Below are positions 37,092 to 49,859 of a stretch of DNA of 64,000 nucleotides, piece after piece. The translations under genes were made by a program, and so were the position numbers. The notes beneath the pieces are model-generated. The model did not search any database, was not told the origin of the DNA, and saw only the letters and a program-made list of their open reading frames with translations. Each line of letters opens with the position of its first letter. Positions within the stretch are counted from its first letter, which is position 1. This DNA is from Temnothorax longispinosus (lineage: Eukaryota > Arthropoda > Insecta > Hymenoptera > Formicidae): NCBI RefSeq assembly GCF_030848805.1, contig NC_092369.1, positions 620,001 through 684,000 of the forward strand, given 5' to 3'.

Positions 37092-37093
<2 letters not shown>

Positions 37094-39787
37094 TTTCAAC
37101 TTATACTTAAACAATCGACCGCTTTCAGGTGTACTTTCGGAAAATAGTGCAGCGATAATTTCCCCAACAAATACAATGTACTCGGTACCGACTGATGTTT
37201 CGCTGGAACATTTTTCCAGGATAAAAGATATATTTGATGTAATATCAGTGATCTGAAATAATATCAACTGCACTTTAAGATAAACACTTCGATCGACGGA
37301 ACTTTTAGGAAACAAGTGAGAAATTGTTTTACAAATTGGTTTGTTCTCTATTTTGCACACTATCCGTAATATCGTATGTAAGGTTTTTTTTACAAAAATG
37401 CGTGCATTCCCAAATATTAAAGTAAACGCCATGCATGGCGTTCAAAGATATGCGTGATATGAGCGTGATATAAGTCGACTCTGACACGAAATACGTACAG
37501 CCGATATATGCGCATGTAAATATGCAAGTCGTATGTAATTCTCGGTGCGCGCGGAGCTAAAACGATGAATCCCGCGCGTTGCATCCCGGCTACGGCGTGA
37601 TTTACGAGGACGCATCTGACTTCCTGTTGATGCGATTTCGGTATTGTCGATATACCGTCCCCTATGTCGTTCTACCAACTGCAGTGCAGTCAATCCACCA
37701 TCGTAACAAGGTACGATCGGAAGAGTCAAACCCCGTGACTTGTGCAATTAAAAGTCTATCTCGTTATTGGAAACTTCTATGCTGCAAGATAACGAGAAAT
37801 GTCTTTTGAAAGTAGGAACAGCGAAAGATAATGCAATAAATAATGGCAATTGCGCCTGCAGATTGTAGAGAATGTAAAATAATTTGTGATATTTTTCATA
37901 TCTTAACCGCATCTTATATAACTCTTTTAATTTATAAAAAGAGAGAGAGACATCTTTTTTTCAGTATTTCGCATTTCAGTTGTGAAATGCTGCTCTCAAC
38001 TAAATTCAATGTTCTTATAGTTTCTTAGTTGCTTCTGAAAAAAAAGCGTGTAAAATGCACTTTGTCCTACTTTTCGACTTCACGAAAGATACATTTAAAA
38101 CTTGAATTTTCAACTTTTACTAATTGTTTCGTCTACCGCGCTCGCTTTATAAGAGAAGGACAAAACTTTCCTTTAAACACAAACTTATATTTTACTTCTC
38201 GAAAACAATGAACTTATCTTCTATTCATTATTATGTTTATTATTTAGACGTTATTAATTTTATGTTTATTATTTTCATGGACACTTTATCTTTATACGCA
38301 GCGAAAGATTAAGTTGCAAATCACATGCTCGACATGTTCTGCAGACATAAAATCTGATAAAATCTCTAAAGTCGTTAAAATCAGTGCAGTTAACTGTAAT
38401 TCACTCCAAGCAAGTTTGAAGACTACAAAATCTCAATTCTTCATGGCGAACATCCGCTTTTATGCGTTACATAACGTCCAGTTTAATCATGCGAACTATG
38501 ACGCTCACGTGTTAGTAGCTTAATCCGATGTTAGAAGTTATAGACACAATCAAACGATATGACAGTATCTAACAATATACCGATGCGCGCTGTCCTCTAC
38601 AGAATGTTTCAAAAAGTATATATATATTGAAGCTAAGCAATATATTTTAAAGGAAATTTGAGTACGACTCATTTTTCTAATAAATTTTTTCACTTTATTA
38701 TTTTGATAAATATGAAATTTATATATAATGCGAGATATAATGTATATATATATGTTCTCAATATTAAACAACTTTATGAGAAAGATTTGTTTAAATTATC
38801 GGTAAAAAAGCTATAATGTGTTGTTAAAATTTTATTTGCGTAAAGAAAAGACAAAATTGCAGTAGAGATTTATTTTATAATATATATGATGTTATATATT
38901 TCGCAAATCACAATTTTCCATTGCCCATCAGTCAAAAAATGCTCGGATTTATGATCGTGTGGAATTCGAAATTTTTATATTCTACGCTTACTACTTTGCT
39001 GTATTACGAAATTCGAATAGTTTTAACATTCATATACAAACTTTTTACGAGAGAGCCTGTAGATATTCGGGTTCGAGCGGTGCCGTTATACGGCGTCATA
39101 AATTTGTTACGCCGGCCGTTAATGGCAGCTCGTGAATCATAAACGCGGCACCTTCGTCGGACCTACCGGTGTTTTCGCGAATTTCCATGCCGAGATTGCG
39201 CGTTCGGCGATTTCGCGAGGCTCTCCAGGTACGAGCTCACGATCCACTAATAGAGTTCTACGAAACGCAGCGCAAGATCCATTTCGGGCGAGATTTATCT
39301 GGTCGTTGGGAAGAATCAGATGATCCGATGATATCCGCGTTGCGTTATGAATTATTCGGATACTCGGTTATCTATTATCATCGATCGCATCTAGATCTGT
39401 AATTCACTGACGGAGGGGCCCGGGGAGGAGGCGGGGTGCGTCATGTGTTCTTCAAGTTAACCGAATCTCGTGCAGCTGCGGAATCTCCCCAGCACAAGCG
39501 CGCACAGAGAGAGCGGAAGCCGGCCCGGGCCAATTACAGGCATGCTCAAATTGAATTCCGATATGAGAAGACACCGGGATTCCGGGAATTACGAGCGATT
39601 GTTTTCGATATAATAGTCTTCTAGCCGACAGTCCTGTTTGTGACATTTTAATTCATCGGTATAAACTCGTGAAATATTGCGGTGGTAATTAAAAAAAAGG
39701 CAATTTTTTCAGGACATATCTATATAATAGTGAGACAGAAAAAAGTAAAGAAAAAAGGTAAATTCTCTGAACGACGTCTCGTTCCTA

Positions 39788-39945
39788 ATTTAAATCTATC
39801 ACAGACAGAATTGCGAAAATAAAATACTATCTCTGTATTATTCTTTTTTCTTTAATAGAAAAAGTTTATTTATATATAAGAAAAAAAAAAAGAAATACAG
39901 AGATAGTATTATATTTTCGCCATTCTGTCTGCGATAGATTTAAAT
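39788..39945. mobile_element. Palindromic MITE-like element, 158 bp
   Basis: Starts ATTTAAATCTATC and ends in the complement. The arms pair through CAGACAGAAT and ACTATCTCTGTATT blocks around an AT-rich centre near 39865. No target duplication is clear because the ends are themselves AT palindromes. Confidence 0.75.
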
Positions 39946-41257
39946 GTGTTTCATTTTTGATTTCTCAGGCGATTCTCGTTGTTTTAATCAAGCAATACCA
40001 TTTTGAATAAAACCGCAACTAACGAAGACTTTGCACAAGAACGTGATATAACTCGCGCTCTTAATCAAGCCTGGGAGCTTTTCGAAGTTGAAACTGAAAC
40101 GGACAGAAGACGACGGCATTAAGAACGAGCGATGTTGATCGGACGGCAGCGTGAAGAAACTTTCGTAACGAGTGGACAGTCGTTTCTCGTCTTTGTCGAC
40201 GTTACAACCTCGCGCTAATTAATATCGAAGACGATAGTATCGATTCACGCGACTGGCTAACGACCGAGCAAAATCTATCAATACCACATAATAACTGAGA
40301 CGACATGGGGTGCCGCGGCTTAGGATAACCGATCCTCGAAGATGAAGGTTAAGGGATGAAAGGATAAGCCGGATGCGTGGGAGGAGGGACTCGAAGAGAG
40401 CGAGAGGGTTGAGGCAACTTAGATACAAAGTTTCGATTGTTCTCGCGAACTCGTCCAGATGCTTGACTTAGAATTGCCGGCTGCTTGGCTGACACAGAAA
40501 TCGACAATGCTTATTTGGAAAGGAATCTAATTGCAAGTTCGGTTATCGCGCACTTTGCGGCTTGACTCTCGCTAGAATTGTATACAATATCATCGAAGTT
40601 CGGAAAATCGAATTCTTACGTAATATCCAAGATTGCAGTCTCAACAAGCTTAAGCGTAACGAATATTTCCTTTGTGGTCGCTTTTTCCGTAAAACTTTTC
40701 TCAAACGTGTATTGTGAATTGCGCGAAAAGCTCGCTTCTGTGGCTACACTAATTTCATGGCTTATACCGATCGCACGGCAATCATGCAAGTAAAAAAGCG
40801 TTATATTGCTTTAAAAAAAAAAGAGAGAAGCATCACGTTGATGCCAATTTCGTAAAAATCCTTCAAAGTCGCCATTCAATCAGAGTTACGTCGTTCGCCG
40901 GTGACAGAAGGGATGGAGTTCCTCCGTTTCGGCGAAAAACCCACCGACGAAAGGCCCGTGATCGATTTAATTTTAAATCCCGCCCCTCCTCCGGCCACGT
41001 CTTCCGCACGATGATCCTTTAATTCAATTACGGTGAGTTGGTCGAAATTCTGTCTTTAAATTGAAATCGATCTAATAGGGTCGGCTTCGCTTTGCATCCC
41101 GCGGGACAAGTGCCGAAAGAAAGAGAGAAAGAGAGGGAGAAAAAGAGGAAGGAAGACAAAAGGTGCAAAAGGAGTTTGTTTTTTAATAGGAGCAACCAGT
41201 AACATATCGATCCTCGCGAGATTCTACGGCAGCGTGGTTTCACACACGTGTCACTTA
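39946..41257. other. Non-coding spacer
   Basis: Moderate base composition with an AG-rich tract at 41110-41160. No gene or element supported. Confidence 0.35.
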
Positions 41258-41385
41258 GAGCCAAAGCACATAACATAGCGTAGCGATATACGACGGTGAT
41301 AGTCCTCGACCTAACAAGTCGGGATACGCCAAAACTTGTGCGTTACTTACGTCCACGACTACGACTGTCATATGTGCTTTGGCCC
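41258..41385. mobile_element. Short MITE with TTA duplication (PIF/Harbinger-like)
   Basis: Left end GAGCCAAAGCACATA and complemented right end GGGCCAAAGCACATA. The trinucleotide TTA flanks both ends (41255-41257 and 41386-41388). A 3-bp TTA/TWA duplication is the hallmark of PIF/Harbinger elements. 128 bp, non-coding, arms further alignable for about 40 bases. Confidence 0.7.
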
Positions 41386-41831
41386 TTAGTACGAAAAAAG
41401 TGCCGGTAAAATCTCAACTGCGATTGATTTTCTGAGCGATTATTTTTGCTTTTCTATATATTAAATCTTCCAATATGTATTTACGCTTTTATTACGATTA
41501 TTCGCCCATCGGATTGATTAATAATTAATCTACATAAATATTCTGTAAATTCTAATTTAATATTTTTTCATTTAATAGTTTTTTAGGAGTACCTAATACA
41601 AAATTTTTAGTAAGAATAATTGTCAAGAATATGTACTGTTTATTTCTTCAAGACAAGAATTTACTAGTTTTGTGAATTTCATAAATAACTTGGAAGTTTT
41701 TTTTTATTTAATCTAATGTTTAATTAAAAAGATAAATTCAATGTTGAAAATTACAGTTTATAACTACTAAATCTTCATTAGGGAAAAGTTGATTTCAAAG
41801 CTATTAACGAGAATATAGTTGGAAGACTGTG

Positions 41832-41833
<2 letters not shown>

Positions 41834-41884
<51 letters not shown>
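41834..41884. repeat. (CT)n microsatellite
   Basis: Pure CT run of about 25 units. Confidence 0.98.
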
Positions 41885-41887
<3 letters not shown>

Positions 41888-42529
41888 ATATTCAAAAGCA
41901 GAGCAAACGCTATTTTATTTTATATACGCATGCAAACGCGTAACAATTATCTGCATTCAAATTGTAATAGCAAGAATGTGATTAACGGAAGTCTATTTTC
42001 TCAAGGAAAAAAGTAATCGAGAACGTTTATGCAAAGATACCGAGTTCTACGAACATGTTCTTTAAAATTTGTCAGATGAATCATATATGCTATTACTGGC
42101 AAAGTAGGAGTATTGATCAACGCAGAACGAAATGTAGCGGCAGCGCGTATCGAGAAAAATTTGCATAACATTTAATAAAGAAAAATTGATATTGGTCTAC
42201 TGGGATACTAGATACTGAGGACTACGTGATTATCTCGCGCGAATGTATTTTTTTCAATTGGAATTTAATGGCACATTCTTGTCTTAAGACTATAAAAATA
42301 TATTATACACGGCTCTCTTTCTCTCTTAAAGTTAACCATAAATGCATTTATCGTACAATTTATGACTTCTTTCCCCGCGTACTATCAATTTTTACTCGTG
42401 TGCGCTGCATTTAATCGGATGTATCCGCGATTGAATTAATGCGAGTTGCCGTTATACGGAAATAGAGTAAAATTATGGTATATGGGAAAAAAAATAACTT
42501 CTCTACTTCTCTCCTCTCGGCTCAGAGGA

Positions 42530-42762
<233 letters not shown>

Positions 42763-44852
42763 TAAGTCGTAACGGTGAGATCAATACGCGAAATTAATAC
42801 AAGTATACGAACTTCATATTTTTGCTACTCTTTGGACTAAATCAACTTTTGGAAGGTCTCCAAAAGTGGTCTTTAACGAGTTATTATTCTTGGCCCGACG
42901 GGATATATATCCATTTATATAAAGCAAAAAGCTTCATATAAATGTACGAACATCTATTTTTCATAGCATGTTAAAATTTTACAGTTTTCAAAAAGATACT
43001 TTGAAAAGGAATAAATCAGATTTTTATATCGAGTTACACTATAAAAAGTTAGCATAGGAGTGATTTTACATGTGTTTAACTCTCTTTTAATATTTAATCT
43101 AATAATCTAATAAAGATCTAATATGAAAAGACAATCTCTATATGCCTATAATGTATAAATGTTTGTTCGGTTGAGGTCATCCGCAAAACGCGATGAAAAT
43201 CTTTGTGAGTGGAATCCATGGTCTCTCTCGCGCTGGATTCGAACATGTTTATACAAAGCGCTTCTTGATGCAAGCGGTGCGACGAAGTGTATTTCGCGTA
43301 GGTGGCGATCATTAGCCAGTTTATCGAGAGTGCAGCGCAGAATCAATGGCACACAATGAGAGACCGTCCCCAGCCCTCCGGGCTATTGCCCGGACTGTCC
43401 ACACCGTTGTAGGTGTGAGCGCGAACACGTGTTCTGAATGCGTCGTTTGGCTCGGATAATCGTTCGATCGGAAAACAGACGTTCCGATAATCGACATTCC
43501 GGCGCAACGCGCGTTTCGGTGCGAAACCTACAAGCGCACCCGTCGGAACGATATTGTCGCCGTTGCGCTGGCGCTGCGGCGACCGGATTTCTATGGCCAA
43601 CACAAAACGGCGAACACCGGGGCGACATGGAAAATAAATTATAATGGCGTAAGTGGAGCGCGTAATTAAAATCGCGCCGGCACAATATCGCGTGGAACGG
43701 ATTTTTCTAAAAGCAATTTACGTAACGTTCAAAATCCCAAGACAAATACCGCTTTTACGCGACAAGCGCTTTGCGGCCGCAATTTTCTCGGTGTTGTACA
43801 AAATATAAAAGTTATGTAAGATATACGTCAGGCACTGTATATATGCTTTTCGCACGCCCGCGCCGTGTGCAGAAACTTCTTTATTTCGTAATTATATATT
43901 TTTTTTATATATATGCGCGTATAAAAATTATGCAAGTATTATTGATCGGCGATTAATTCAACATTAATTTAACGAATTTAGTCCCCTCGATATCTGTAAT
44001 AACAGAGAATATAGAATATTCGCGCGCGCAGTGCAGTTAGTAGTTATATTATACAATATATATCATATGACTATTCTCCGTCATTAAATATGTGACGACG
44101 AAAATGGATAGCCATAAAAACTTTTCTCTCATGACACGTATACCGCGCGTAGTATGTTTCGCATAATTTAAAATTATATTTTCATTCTTCGTCATAAAAA
44201 ATATTCGCCGTAAAGCGTACACGAAAATGCAGAAACGCAAAATAAATAGACGCACTCCGGTGCGTTTGACTTCCGCCAAAAATATTGTGTAAATTAACGT
44301 CGTTGTATAAAAGTTTGACGTCATGGGACGCGACTGAGAAGAAATTCGCGCCGCGATGTCAAGTTGCAGTTCGGCGAAAGATCGAAATCCGTATAAAAAA
44401 AAAATATGCCAAATCACCGGTTCGCTGCGCGTATCGCGAAATGGCAATCCGTTAATCGCGATTTACATCGCTGGAACAGCGAAAGCCCGAACGCCAAATG
44501 CCCGAATGCAGGTGATGCGAATAAAACGGTGAAGAATAACACAAACGGAAATTCCGAATAAACACGAGTACAACGCGGAGCGCGGAGCTGTTCGACCGAA
44601 GAGAGCGGGGTCCATAAAAATGTCGCCCGACGCCGGCGCCGGTCGCGGTCGATTCACAAAATAGACGGCAATGGCAGCCGGAGCGATCAGAAAGGATTTA
44701 ATTAACCGAGTCCGGATGCTGCTTCCTCGCAACTCCTCCGCGTTCTTTGAGAAAAATCGCGCGCCGCCTTGCCTTTCCCGCGTGCGACGGTACCTCGCCA
44801 CTACGTCGGCGGCTAACTTTATTATACGCGCGATTGATTTCCGCGAGGAGAC

Positions 44853-44862
44853 TGAGAGAGAG

Positions 44863-44908
<46 letters not shown>
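44853..44908. repeat. (GA)n microsatellite
   Basis: GA run with two early ACTGA interruptions, at the edge of a CpG-rich island. Confidence 0.97.
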
Positions 44909-44910
<2 letters not shown>

Positions 44911-45610
44911 AACGATATAACGGCGGTACAGGTCAGAGATAAAGTTTCCTCGCCGAGGAAAAGAAAACATCGCCGCGAAAAGCTCTCGCGAAGTTTCCGA
45001 CTGCCGGTGCGCTTTTTTGATAACTCCCCGCGTTTCGTTCTACTAACTCGTACCGATGCGATGTGTTTTGATAACTCTTATTATTCGAACTGCGATCATA
45101 ACGGCGCGCACTCGGCTCCCTCGTGTTTGTGCTTGCAGCATGCAAATAAAATGCGAGCGCGCCGAATATGCGAGGCAATCTTCTCTCTAAATTCATTTTA
45201 TATCCCTTTTGAAATCGAGCTTTTCACGGAGCATTTCCAGTGACATCTGAATTATTCGTCATTGTGGGTCACGCGTCTTTAATTACGAAGCGGAGAACTG
45301 AAGCTAAAAGGCTATAGAGAAATTAATTTCAGATAATAGAAGAGATATTTGCTTCATCAAAAAATGTGAAAGCCAAACAATACAAACAGGAATGAAAAAT
45401 AGAAATATATAGTTAGATAAAATAACATAGATAATAATAAGACTTTTAAAAAGAGACCTAAATACCTTCCATTTTAAAAAGAATATAGTACTTAGGCTGT
45501 TAAGTTTATTAAAAGGTTTTTGATTTAAGAGCTACTAAAGACAATGAAAAATATGGTTACTATTAAATTTTCTCGTACTTTTATTTTATTTATTGTTTCT
45601 TACCTCTTAA

Positions 45611-45698
45611 GCATGTACCGCGTAGTATCTCCAAATTCGAGGTACAAAGTAATTTAGAAATTTGTACCTCAAATTTGGAGATACTACGCGGTACATGC
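45611..45698. repeat. 38-bp-arm hairpin with a 12-base loop
   Basis: 45611-45648 (GCATGTACCGCGTAGTATCT...) and 45661-45698 are inverted copies with a single mismatch (TTCGAGG against CTCAAAT pairing). Size and near-perfect pairing fit either a microRNA-like or siRNA-producing precursor, or a minimal MITE. Confidence 0.85.
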
Positions 45699-46269
45699 GA
45701 GTGTATATATATTACATACATTACATATATTACATTGTATAACAGTTGCTAAGAGTCAATGAGCGCGTATTTTTTAAAAGGAAATGCAAACCGAGGCAAA
45801 AGCCGCGTCTCTCCATAATCGTTCCAATATGCATCGTAAGCCGTGCCGTCTTATTAAATAACTATTATGCTAATTAACTCCTAGAATACCGTACTTTTAA
45901 TCCGCTTAAAAGCCTCTGGGCGAGAATTAAAAACTCGCTAGAAGCGCGGAGAGCAAATTCCGGCATGGGGCCGAGAATATTGCATGGCAGTGCGCGGGAA
46001 AGTAAAATGCAGAGGGTTGAAAGATAACGGAAAAACGGCGGAATAAACGCAAAGGCTGCGGAATGACCTCCATCTGGGTTCGACCAAACCTGACCGGGGT
46101 ATGCGTGCCCGAATACCGAATGACAGCACTCGCGGTCCTGGCCATGGTGGATGCGCGCTACATCTCCCGACCCGGTCGTGTCACATATAGCAATCACGGG
46201 CAGCCGGATTATGTGGCGTTTATCCTCGTGCACGCACCACACGCCGGATTAAATCCGCTGATTCAGCGG

Positions 46270-46282
46270 TATAAAAACTGGA

Positions 46283-46329
<47 letters not shown>

Positions 46330-46342
46330 GGAGTTGGTCAGT
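46270..46342 (+). promoter_or_regulatory. Possible core promoter: TATA box, GA array, initiator
   Basis: TATAAAAA at 46270 is followed by a (GA)n run and then TCAGT at 46338, an arthropod initiator match. The TATA-to-initiator distance is about 70 bases, but subtracting the 41-bp GA array gives about 29, the canonical spacing. Short ATG frames follow, none convincing. Motif matches of this size also occur by chance. Confidence 0.3.
46286..46326. repeat. (GA)n microsatellite
   Basis: Pure GA run of about 20 units between the TATA-like and initiator-like sequences. Confidence 0.98.
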
Positions 46343-49300
46343 AGCGCGAGTCCATGACGAGACGAAAATGGAACGGGGTGCGGGACTGACTGAGCGCGCG
46401 TAGGTTGCGGATCAACGGGAATGAACGAAAAATACGATCACAATTTTACCCCCTTTGTGCGAACGTTACGGTTCACGAGCGTCGAGATAAAGAGGCGCTT
46501 TTATACGACCGACGCCGGCGCCGGCGCCCGATGTCGCCGCGCCGACGAAGTCGACGGCGCCAGCGAAGCTCGCTCGCATTCGTGCGGAGGCACCAGCCAA
46601 TTAGCGAGGAATTAATCATGCCATTGTTACGGGAAATTTTAGCCGTACCCCGGCGCGGCGCGGCGCAGCGGTTTCTTCGATTATCGATTAGGCCGTTCGA
46701 AGCCTACAATCGTAATCGGGTTAATTGATTGCACGTCCCGCGAAACTTCCATCTTTCAGACGCTACATATTATACTTTTTTCTTTTTGCAGCAAAAAATT
46801 TCATCTTTTAATCCTTTATACGCTCGATGTATTAACAATGCTTTTATTCGTCCACGATATAAAAAAAGATTCGATTTCACTTAATAAAATCAATAATAAC
46901 ATTCTAAACATTCTATATAATAGAAATTCAAAATGTCAAAGCTGCATTTAAAAAAACCGATAAAAATATTTTATTCTAAAAACAAATACAGATACACGCG
47001 TAGCTACTAGTCCATATAAGTCGTGCATAAAAAATATGATAAACTGTCTACTCTTTCAATCTTTTATCATTGATTGAGTAAACGAACAGAAGAAACATTT
47101 TATTCTGATACAATTAATTCATTAAATCCTTTTTGCTAATAGAAATTGAGAATTTTTAATATACTACGCGATTTTTCTATAGAATCTATGAAATTAAAGA
47201 GAATAAATCTTAATATAATGTCTCTATAAAATATAATAGAAAAGTAAAAAAGTACTGACTACGAAAGCGCGTTTTCAGAAATATCTTTCAAAAAGTTATA
47301 CGCATTATATATCACGTTATCGTGTAGTATTTCATGATAAATCTCTGTAGAAAAACGATTATATCAATATTTTGGCGTTGATGCTATTTTCCTTAATTTT
47401 TTCGTGGACTTACGAACGGCGGCGTATAAATCACGTTGCATCGACACGCCGCCGTAAATCAAACGTTACGTGTCAGAAGAAGCGACATGCCAATTTTTTT
47501 AACTGATACTCGCGATTTTTTCAACGCGCGATACCCGTCGCGCCCCGCCGCGTTCCTACGCTGAAGAAGGGCATGAATGTTTCATTGCATCTCGCGCGGC
47601 AAAATTCCGTACAATGCATTGCAAATTTATCTCATTTTCTATGCATTACTTTTTCTAAGCGTCTCCGCAAGCCGAATGGCCGACGGTATTTCCCGAATAA
47701 TAGACAGCATCCGGTTGGCGTCTATATTTCGTTGCGCCGCGCCGCGCGAATAACACACGTGGCGGGGAGAACGCGTGTCGCTGCAATTTAATTACTTTCG
47801 ATCGGAGGCGGAAGCCCCCTCCTCTCTCCCTTACAGAAGTTTAACGTTCCGGAAACGCGCCACGCCGTGAGCGCGCGTGTGAGAAGCGAGAAACGACAAG
47901 AACCAGCATGTAGTACCGATGCGCGCACGAGAACTATGTAATGTACTCCGTTTAGCACATCCCGATGAAGTTTCTCTCCTTCTCGCTTCGAAATACGATG
48001 CTGCAGCGCTGCAGCGGTTCCTTACGAACCGGTTGAAAAGAAAACGGACTATACAGACGCGAGAGTCTTTCTGACAAGTCGAGGAATGCGGCGTGGTCGA
48101 AGCTAGCACTGATGCTCTTTCTCCTTTCTGCCCTACACTCTTTCCATTCGCGAAAGAATTATGATCTCTGCGAAATAAAGTTGCGCTGTCCGAACTAGAG
48201 TTTGTTAATGTGATCTATTTCAGAAGTTTCGTCAGTTTTTTTAGCGGGGCAAGAGAGTGAGACTGTGAGACGCGGGAGAGTTTACTTTGAAACAGCACAT
48301 CTGAGTCTTCATTTTTACTTTTTTGTTCTTAACATTTCGTTTATTTTATATTCATGGTTGGCAACTTTAAAAGAGAAGAGAAGGCGTGACGCCAAAAATG
48401 ATATTTTCAAATCACTCAAATACTGTGACACCTCTTCTCTTTCTAACAAAAACATATCACGCGTCTTACATTTAAAAAATTTATACCGTAGAAAATTTTT
48501 AACAAAGATCGACGTGATTTTCGAAAGAGTCAATTTTCAATTTATCCGCTAAATAAATTTTCTCACGGACCATAATGTGAGGATGTAACCAGGTCAGCAG
48601 CTGCGTGTAAAGCAAGGCAAGCGTCGAGAGCCATGTGTTAACATGAAGGAGACGTTACACAGAAAATCCTATCTACCTTCCTTCCTTCGGTTTCTAGGAC
48701 GCCCGAGACTCGATTCTCAGAAAAGTTTTCGCATTAATAATTCCGAGGCGCATACGGAATTATAAATCGGCCGGTACCACGCCGCGCCCTAATGGGACTG
48801 TTTGAAATTCCCCCGGTTCTCGAACTGGGGAATAGTGGGAATACGGCCGCGCGCGAGCGTGCACGAGTACAAAGTATATAATACTGTAGGGAAAAAGAAG
48901 CACTTCTCTTTCTCGCAATGCACGATGGCGTTAGACTCGATAAAATATTCTCGTCCTTTTTTTCTAATCTCTTTGAATCTCCATGAACACAGAGTGCGGA
49001 AGTAATTTAAAGTTCTGATAGAAAGTAACGTCCTTGATCACGAATTTACATGCTTGAGACATCTTTGCGCCGTCCATGCGCCAGCACGGGACATCGCGTG
49101 CCGAAGTGGACGAAGGAATAAGTGATAACTCTCGTAATCTTCGACGTACATAATTGTATTCGCGATCTACATTTTCCGCGGCGATCCTTCTCCCTATTAT
49201 TATTTTGTTATTATTACACGGGGAGAGAAACATAAATTTACCCATTTTTAACGAGATTGCAAATAAAAATTCGCGATAAAATGAGATACATACGCTAACG

Positions 49301-49777
49301 CTTTTGTTTCACGGCAAACAATGTCATACCGATAAAAACGCACGCGTATGTCTTTGCAGCATTAAATCAATTGACCATTCGTACGGCAAACATCGGTTTG
49401 CACTGTGCATTGTATGCAGTGTAAATGTCAACATAGTGAATTCAACGGCTAAACAGATTTATGCATTCCATATATTCTCTTGCTTGCACGAAAACCGCGG
49501 CACAATGAATAACAAAAGCTAAAACGAGTGCAGTCTTTCCAGTACATTGGCTGGACAATTGTTCGTATCCGTCAAAAGGAGTGTGTCCTTTATATGTGTG
49601 TGTAAGATTAATTTTATTCTTACGTGATTGTCGGACTTTATCTACCTTCGTTTTCAATCTTCTACGATATGCAAGTGCACACTTCAAAGTATAAAATCAT
49701 CTGAGATATTTGATATTTTTATTTAAAATAGATAATATATTTGGCCTATACAATAAATATATAATATATGTATACAT

Positions 49778-49851
49778 GCTTCAGGTCGAATTGGTACTAC
49801 ACCTTTTACGGAATGAGGGAGGTTCCAGGTTCGAACCTCCTGGCTGAGGTA
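49778..49851 (+). tRNA. tRNA-like Pol III unit (degenerate tRNA or SINE head)
   Basis: A 74-base segment with a 7-bp acceptor-like stem (GCTTCAG with CTGAGGT, two G-U pairs), an A-box-like GGTCGAATTGG and a B-box-like GGTTCGAACCT. A run of five Ts follows at about 49855. A box to B box spacing fits a tRNA. The anticodon arm does not fold properly and the T loop would be 9 bases, so it is not a functional tRNA; a tRNA pseudogene or the head of a SINE is more likely. Confidence 0.4.
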
Positions 49852-49859
49852 ATACTTTT

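Larger units (their letters stand above)
33508..39787. other. Long non-coding stretch with several CpG-rich patches
   Basis: CpG-rich patches at 33640-34110, 34980-35600, 36530-36960 and 39030-39560 carry overlapping open frames on both strands but no recognisable protein motif or paired splice sites. Between them the DNA is AT-rich. A (TA)n run and two CT arrays are listed separately. Confidence 0.35.
45699..49777. other. Non-coding stretch with promoter-like block
   Basis: A CpG-rich block lies at about 45880-46740, including a TATA box and GA array (listed separately) and an ATG-initiated 64-codon frame at 46421-46615 that has no recognisable motif. Another CpG-rich patch is at 47420-48110. 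The remainder is AT-rich. Confidence 0.35.

Noticed and set aside
43231..43245. tRNA T-loop-like GGATTCGAAC
   Set aside because: No acceptor stem, A box or terminator in register.
46421..46615. 64-codon ATG frame downstream of the TATA-like box
   Set aside because: Ends in GC-rich low-complexity residues, overlaps another open frame and matches no motif; not strong enough to call.
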